DNA of 46,678 nt from Verrucomicrobiota bacterium. GTDB taxonomy: Bacteria > Verrucomicrobiota > Verrucomicrobiia > Verrucomicrobiales > Akkermansiaceae. Both the position numbers and the translations under genes were made by a program. Under the pieces are notes generated by a model. It saw only the letters and a program-made list of their open reading frames with translations, did no database searches and was not told the origin of the DNA. Location of the stretch: contig RDZR01000046.1 in NCBI GenBank assembly GCA_004294095.1, positions 1 to 46,678 on the forward strand, in the 5' to 3' direction. Positions 42,790-46,678 of this stretch are shown here, piece by piece; position 1 is the stretch's first letter, and each line of letters begins with the position of its first letter.

Positions 42790-43752
42790 TCAATCATTGA
42801 TTTTGCAAATAACTTTCGCCGCTTCACCATCGAGGTGAATTTGAGCTTTTAGCGCATCGAGGGAAGCAAATGATTGCTCGTTGCGGATCCATTGCAAAAA
42901 GCGCACGGCGAGGGATTGTTCGTAAAGATCCTCGCTCAGGCCAAAGCAATGCACTTCAAGCGAGTGTTGATTGCCGCCTACCGTGGGGCGCATGCCTAAG
43001 TTGGCAACGCCTCCCAATCTGCGTCTATCAGTTAGAGTGACTTCCACAGCCCACACGCCATCGGGCGGGAGCTGAAGTGCTTCGCACGCGATATTGGCAG
43101 TCGGAAATCCAAGCGTGCGTCCTAATTGCTGGCCTCGAGTAACTTTGCCGCGCACTTCATACGGGCGGCCTAACCAGTGAGCGGCTTTGGTTAGATCTCC
43201 ACTTTTCACGGCGGTGCGAATCAAGCTACTACTGATGCGTTGGCCATCTAACATCACCGCTGGCACGGCGATGAGTTGATAGGCCCCTGCGCGATTTTGT
43301 AGCAGCTCGCGATCGCCTTGCCGCTGGTAGCCAAAGCGCCAATCTTCGCCGATGGCAATGGTGCGCACATGAGCTGTTAGCAATTGATTTAGAAAATCAT
43401 CGGCACTGGTCCGGGCCAGCGTGTAGTCAAAGTGCCAAGCAAGCAGAAAATCGACTCCCATAGTTTCTAACAGTTCTGCTTGGTGTTGTAAATCTGCTAA
43501 CAGAAGCTTGGGTGCTTTACTCGGCGCGAGCACTTGGATTGGGTGCGGGTGAAAGGTCACCACCCCAGAAAGTCCGCCTTCTGCATGAGCCGCTGCAGTG
43601 GCCTTCGCGACGACGGCTTGGTGGCCGAGGTGAAGACCATCAAACACACCCATGGCAAGATGAAGTGGCTGTTTAAGATGGCTCAACGCCGCGATGTCAC
43701 GATAAATGCGCACGGGCAGGAAATAGCCAGCAAGCAAAGCGTCAGCAAGCAC
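42790..43752 (-). CDS. ribF: bifunctional riboflavin kinase/FAD synthetase
   Basis: A 320-residue protein. The adenylyltransferase domain has LAMGVFDGLHLGHQAVV, FHPHPIQVL and SSLIRTAVKSGD; the kinase domain has GKVTRGQQLGRTLGFPTANI and PDGVWAVEV. It makes FMN and then FAD, needed here by xanthine dehydrogenase and others. The longest start is GTG 43752; a GTG at 43713 (VRIYRDIAAL) matches the usual family start better, and neither has a clear ribosome-binding site. A 240-bp AT-rich stretch (42550-42789) between its stop and the secretin start holds the secretin promoter region and nothing else that I can name. Confidence 0.93.
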   Translation of the reverse strand: MLADALLAGYFLPVRIYRDIAALSHLKQPLHLAMGVFDGLHLGHQAVVAKATAAAHAEGGLSGVVTFHPHPIQVLAPSKAPKLLLADLQHQAELLETMGVDFLLAWHFDYTLARTSADDFLNQLLTAHVRTIAIGEDWRFGYQRQGDRELLQNRAGAYQLIAVPAVMLDGQRISSSLIRTAVKSGDLTKAAHWLGRPYEVRGKVTRGQQLGRTLGFPTANIACEALQLPPDGVWAVEVTLTDRRRLGGVANLGMRPTVGGNQHSLEVHCFGLSEDLYEQSLAVRFLQWIRNEQSFASLDALKAQIHLDGEAAKVICKIND

Positions 43753-43781
43753 GGGTTTGCAACAGCATGATCAATTTGCAG

Positions 43782-43810
43782 AAAAAAACGGGGCACCCGA
43801 AGATGCCCCG
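43782..43810 (-). terminator. rho-independent terminator of the surface protein gene
   Basis: CGGGGCA at 43789-43795 and TGCCCCG at 43804-43810 form a perfect stem with an 8-base loop; on the minus strand it is followed by seven T (complement of 43782-43788). It lies 51 bp after the stop of the surface protein gene and before ribF. Confidence 0.9.
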
Positions 43811-43861
43811 TCTAGTCAGATTTTGGGAGGGCACTGGGCCATCCCATGGTTTTTTGGGAGT

Positions 43862-46678
43862 TTACGGACTAACGCGCGTCAGCGTGATGTCATCGATGGT
43901 GAGCCACTGCGTGCCCGCACTGGCATTTGACCAAATGCCAAGGTCAATTTGGCCGTTGGTGACTTGGATGTTACTCACTACCCGCTCCACGTAGCTGGTG
44001 CTGGCAGTGATCGGTGTGGAAAGAGCGGTGGCTGCACCAAAGCTTTTTGCTCCAATGTTTACACTCGTTTGGCCACCTGAACTACGGCTCCATCCACGCA
44101 AGGTGTAGGTGCCGTTGGTCAATCCGGTGATGACTTGGTAGGTGTATAGTTGATATGCCCCACTCAGATCACCATGGCGCAGATTGCGCGATCCCAAGCG
44201 AGGGTTGGCGGTTTCACTGAAGTCTCCTGCTTCGTTGGCCGTTGTATTCGCCCACGTGAGCCATGTGCTTGGAGTTTGGCTGGTGTCTGTTTCAAACCCA
44301 TTGTTGGTAATGGTGATGTTAGTGCCAGTTACCGACAGCACTAAGGTTGACGAGCCGGTGCCATTTCCATTGCTGGCAGTGATTCCCACATTGCTGGTTC
44401 CAGATGCCGTCGGGCGGCCGCTGATCACGCCCGTGCTGGTATTGATGCTCAAACCTGCTGGCAGGCTGGTTGCATTGTAGCCGGTTGGCGTGTTGCTGCC
44501 TGTGATGGTATAGGTGAATGGCGCATTGACCACTCCGCTCGCCGTCAAGGCACTGTTGATGACGGGGGAGCCGCCGCCACCGTCGCTGCGGTAGAATTCC
44601 ACCTCGGCCACGTTACCATAGCCGCCATTCGGCGAGAGATATCTAACGTAGCGGAAGCTCGATCCGTTGCTGATGACGACGCTGGTGAACGAGATGGGGG
44701 GATTGCCGCTGATGGTATGCAAGGTGGTCACTCCGCTGCTGAAATCGGCGGTGTTGGAACCCTGAAAAACTCCTCCGTTCATGCGGTCTGGGAAATCGGA
44801 TCGCGGATAGTAGCGCACTTGATTGACTACTTGCGCAGAGCCAAGGTCGAGACCGACCCAGTTGCCGTTCGCGCCCGCTGCATCGAAAAACGAGTTAGTG
44901 TCGCCATCGAACGCTTTATCGCGGGTGTAGCCGTTGTTGTTCCACGAGCCTGTGGTGCCGATCACGGTTCCAGTGAGCTTCACTGGAGACCCGCCACCAC
45001 CGCTGGCAGCGTTGACGGTGAGCACGAGGGTTTCGGTATCGGTGCCGCCGCCGTTGGTGGCGCTGATACTGACGTTACTGGTGCCGGTTCCCGTCGGAGT
45101 GCCGCTAATCACGCCGGTAGAGGTATTCACGCTGAGGCCAGCGGGCAGGCTGGTGGCGTTATAGCTCGTGGGGCTATTGGTTGCGACAATCGAGTAGCTG
45201 AACGAGCTATTCTGCGTAGCCGTCGTGGTGAGCGAGCTGGTGATCGAGGGCGTGGTGACTGTGCTGCCGGAGCCAGAGTAAAGCTCTAGCTCGGCGAGTT
45301 GCAGGATGCTGCCACTCTGGTTGCCGGAGACATTCAGTCGATAGGAACTGAATGTGCCGGGACTAGCGACGGTAAACACACGCCGCTGGAGGCGGGCCGA
45401 GAAGGTCTCGTTGGAGCGAGTGTCAACAGTGGTCCAGTTGGTGCCATTGTTGCTTCCCTCCAGCGTCCAATTTCTGGGATCGCGTTCTGGCGCGTCGTTC
45501 GCGCTGGTGACGGCGTAGGAGGTGATGTTCCAGCTGGCACCGCCGCCGAAGGTATAACGGATCCAGCCTGCATTGGAGAAGGTCAACCACTTGGTATTGA
45601 CGTTGCCGTCGAAGGCCTGGGCGACCGTTTCGTTGGTGGGCGAATCGGTGTTGTTGGAAGTTGCTGAACCTCCGGTCGCACGATTTACGCCAGATCCGCC
45701 GCTTGCAGCGTTGACGGTGAGCAAGAGGGTTTCGGTATCGGTGCCGCCGCCGTTGGTGGCGCTGATACTGACGTTGCTTGTGCCGCTTCCCGTCGGGGTG
45801 CCGCTGATGACGCCGGTGGAGGTATTCACGCTGAGGCCTGCGGGCAGGCTGGTGGCGTTGTAGCTCGTGGGGCTATTGGTCGCTACAATCGTGTAGCTGA
45901 AGGAGCTGTTCTGCGTAGCCGTCGTGCTGAGGGCACTGGTGATCGAGGGTGGAGTAATCGCCGGGGCATTGACCGTGAGGGTGGCGGCCGTGCTGGGGGC
46001 GCTGTTCACCGAGTTGGTGGCCACAGCGCGGAAGCGGTCACCGCTCATCGTGGTGGTGGTGTTGGACACTGTAAGGCTACTGCTTGTAACACCGGAATAG
46101 GATCCTCCGTTAGATAGGTTGTTGAATGTCGAACTGCCGTTGGCGGCGCGCTGCCACTGAAAGGTAGGAGTGGGGTTGCCGCTGGCTGCTACAGAAAACG
46201 TGGCACTGTTGCCGGCGGTGACGGTCGCGCTGGACGGATTGGTGGTGATCGACGGAGCGGTGTTGCTCGATGAGCCACCATTAAATGTGTAAGCCACGAC
46301 GCTAACACCTCCGCACCAAAATTTGTTGGGATCGTTGCGGTCTAAGACGAATTTCCAGCCCGGTTTACCTTCTTGAGAGTTGCGGGGATTGGGGAAGCGG
46401 TAGTTTGCGTTATCGAGTTGTTGCCAAGTGGTGCCTGCGTTGGGGGAATACCATAGGCCCCAGTTTGAGGCGTTGTTGCGGCGCGCATAGACCAAAACGC
46501 GGCCATCCACAGCGTCCACGGAAGCAACGCCTTGGAACGAATCGACTATATTCCATGTCTGGCCAGCGTTGTTGGTGAAACTTAGGTCATAGAAAGTGCC
46601 GATCCAGAGGTGGTCTTGGCGCTTGGGGTCAACGGAAAAGGCATCGGGCCAGCCACCGTTCCGACTGCGCGCATACCA
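43862..46678 (-). CDS. multidomain surface/secreted protein, N-terminus beyond window
   Basis: The frame is open through the right edge, so the GTG at 46519 is not the true start; at least 938 codons are present. From the visible N-terminal side: BNR/sortilin-like propeller repeats (WIGTFYDLSFTNNAGQTW, LWYSPNAGTTWQQL), as in GH74 or sialidase-type proteins; an Ig-like domain (about 45970-46255); a putative-Ig (He_PIG) domain; a discoidin F5/8 domain; a second He_PIG; a second discoidin; a third He_PIG; and a C-terminal carbohydrate-binding-like sandwich (GFETDTSQTPSTWLTW...WLTIDDITLTRV). It looks like a secreted polysaccharide-binding or degrading enzyme. No sorting signal ends the protein. 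The gene almost lacks the TGTTAG word. Confidence 0.85.
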   Translation of the reverse strand, partial: WYARSRNGGWPDAFSVDPKRQDHLWIGTFYDLSFTNNAGQTWNIVDSFQGVASVDAVDGRVLVYARRNNASNWGLWYSPNAGTTWQQLDNANYRFPNPRNSQEGKPGWKFVLDRNDPNKFWCGGVSVVAYTFNGGSSSNTAPSITTNPSSATVTAGNSATFSVAASGNPTPTFQWQRAANGSSTFNNLSNGGSYSGVTSSSLTVSNTTTTMSGDRFRAVATNSVNSAPSTAATLTVNAPAITPPSITSALSTTATQNSSFSYTIVATNSPTSYNATSLPAGLSVNTSTGVISGTPTGSGTSNVSISATNGGGTDTETLLLTVNAASGGSGVNRATGGSATSNNTDSPTNETVAQAFDGNVNTKWLTFSNAGWIRYTFGGGASWNITSYAVTSANDAPERDPRNWTLEGSNNGTNWTTVDTRSNETFSARLQRRVFTVASPGTFSSYRLNVSGNQSGSILQLAELELYSGSGSTVTTPSITSSLTTTATQNSSFSYSIVATNSPTSYNATSLPAGLSVNTSTGVISGTPTGTGTSNVSISATNGGGTDTETLVLTVNAASGGGGSPVKLTGTVIGTTGSWNNNGYTRDKAFDGDTNSFFDAAGANGNWVGLDLGSAQVVNQVRYYPRSDFPDRMNGGVFQGSNTADFSSGVTTLHTISGNPPISFTSVVISNGSSFRYVRYLSPNGGYGNVAEVEFYRSDGGGGSPVINSALTASGVVNAPFTYTITGSNTPTGYNATSLPAGLSINTSTGVISGRPTASGTSNVGITASNGNGTGSSTLVLSVTGTNITITNNGFETDTSQTPSTWLTWANTTANEAGDFSETANPRLGSRNLRHGDLSGAYQLYTYQVITGLTNGTYTLRGWSRSSGGQTSVNIGAKSFGAATALSTPITASTSYVERVVSNIQVTNGQIDLGIWSNASAGTQWLTIDDITLTRVSP
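45005..45955. repeat. near-identical 250-bp repeats encoding two He_PIG domains
   Basis: The segments at about 45005-45255 and 45704-45955 are nearly identical at the DNA level, offset by 699 bp (233 codons), and encode SLPAGLSVNTSTGVISGTPT-type domains. A more diverged third copy lies at about 44320-44575. The similarity in DNA, including third codon positions, suggests recent duplication or gene conversion. Unequal crossing-over between them would remove one discoidin plus one He_PIG module in frame. Confidence 0.85.

Larger units (their letters stand above)
1..46678. repeat. dispersed hexamer TGTTAG/CTAACA, highly over-represented
   Basis: By eye I count about 115 copies over the window, roughly 2.5 per kb, where about 20 are expected for a hexamer on both strands at about 54% GC. 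Most are followed by A or G (TGTTAGA, TGTTAGG). Near-matches (CGTTAGA, AGTTAGA, TCTAACC, TCTAACT, TCTAACG) are also common. About three quarters are oriented with TGTTAG on the coding strand. Coverage is uneven: dense in 10.5-18.9 kb, absent in 19958-22448 and in 43503-46301, and sparse in 38.0-40.9 kb. Counts are manual and may be off by some percent. Confidence 0.85.

Noticed and set aside
735-43315. GCGATCGC octamers resembling cyanobacterial HIP1
   Set aside because: I see about six copies where about one is expected. The excess is mild, the numbers are small and GATCG-rich codon pairs are common here; other genes do not suggest a cyanobacterium.
46342-46527. 61-residue ORF and the GTG at 46519 as a start of the surface protein
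   Set aside because: The surface-protein frame continues without stop to the window edge with clear propeller-repeat sequence, so neither is a real gene start.

Overview
The window reads as one stretch of a bacterial chromosome, densely coding, with no gene-free gap over 300 bases and no tRNA, rRNA, CRISPR array, transposase or phage gene that I can see. The best guess for the organism is a member of the Verrucomicrobiota. The clues are an Akkermansia-type (Amuc_1098-like) type IV pilus secretin, a DUF5069 protein, short FtsY without an acidic N-terminal domain, Ig/discoidin-rich surface proteins and a rich set of glycoside hydrolases. This is inference from protein style; no marker gene here proves it.

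Layout. 1-7.9 kb, all minus strand: a carbohydrate block read in the order ROK fructokinase, GH94 phosphorylase, parallel beta-helix protein, GH63-like glycosidase, GHL6-type hydrolase (cut by the window edge). None of the complete enzymes has a signal peptide, so it looks like intracellular breakdown of an imported oligosaccharide. 7.9-10.4 kb, same strand: carboxynorspermidine decarboxylase (nspC) and a RodA/FtsW-type glycan polymerase. 10.5-20.4 kb: a nearly complete purine-to-glyoxylate pathway (uraH, allC, allB, allE, ureidoglycolate amidohydrolase, a single-chain xanthine dehydrogenase, convergent xdhC, uraD). Every step from xanthine to glyoxylate is covered except urate oxidation: no uricase is present. 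20.4-22.3 kb: an arsR-arsC-acr3 arsenic resistance operon with a clear operator. 22.3-25.1 kb: rhomboid protease, mazG and alr with overlapping ends. 25.2-29.6 kb: a glycine-rich RRM protein and smc. 29.8-33.2 kb: a VWA membrane protein, a SIMPL-domain protein and ftsY. 33.3-37.7 kb: trpD, a DUF5069 protein, an YghZ-type aldo/keto reductase and malQ. 37.8-43.8 kb: long-form hpf, an AsmA-like membrane protein, the pilus secretin and ribF. 43.9 kb to the right edge: the C-terminal part of a large multidomain surface protein.

The most striking signal is not a gene. The hexamer TGTTAG (reverse complement CTAACA), usually followed by A or G, occurs about 115 times by my eye count against roughly 20 expected from base composition. 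It appears on both strands, in every reading frame and across several stop codons, so codon choice alone does not explain it. It behaves like a highly iterated genome word of the HIP1, Chi or DNA-uptake type, and I know of no described role for it.
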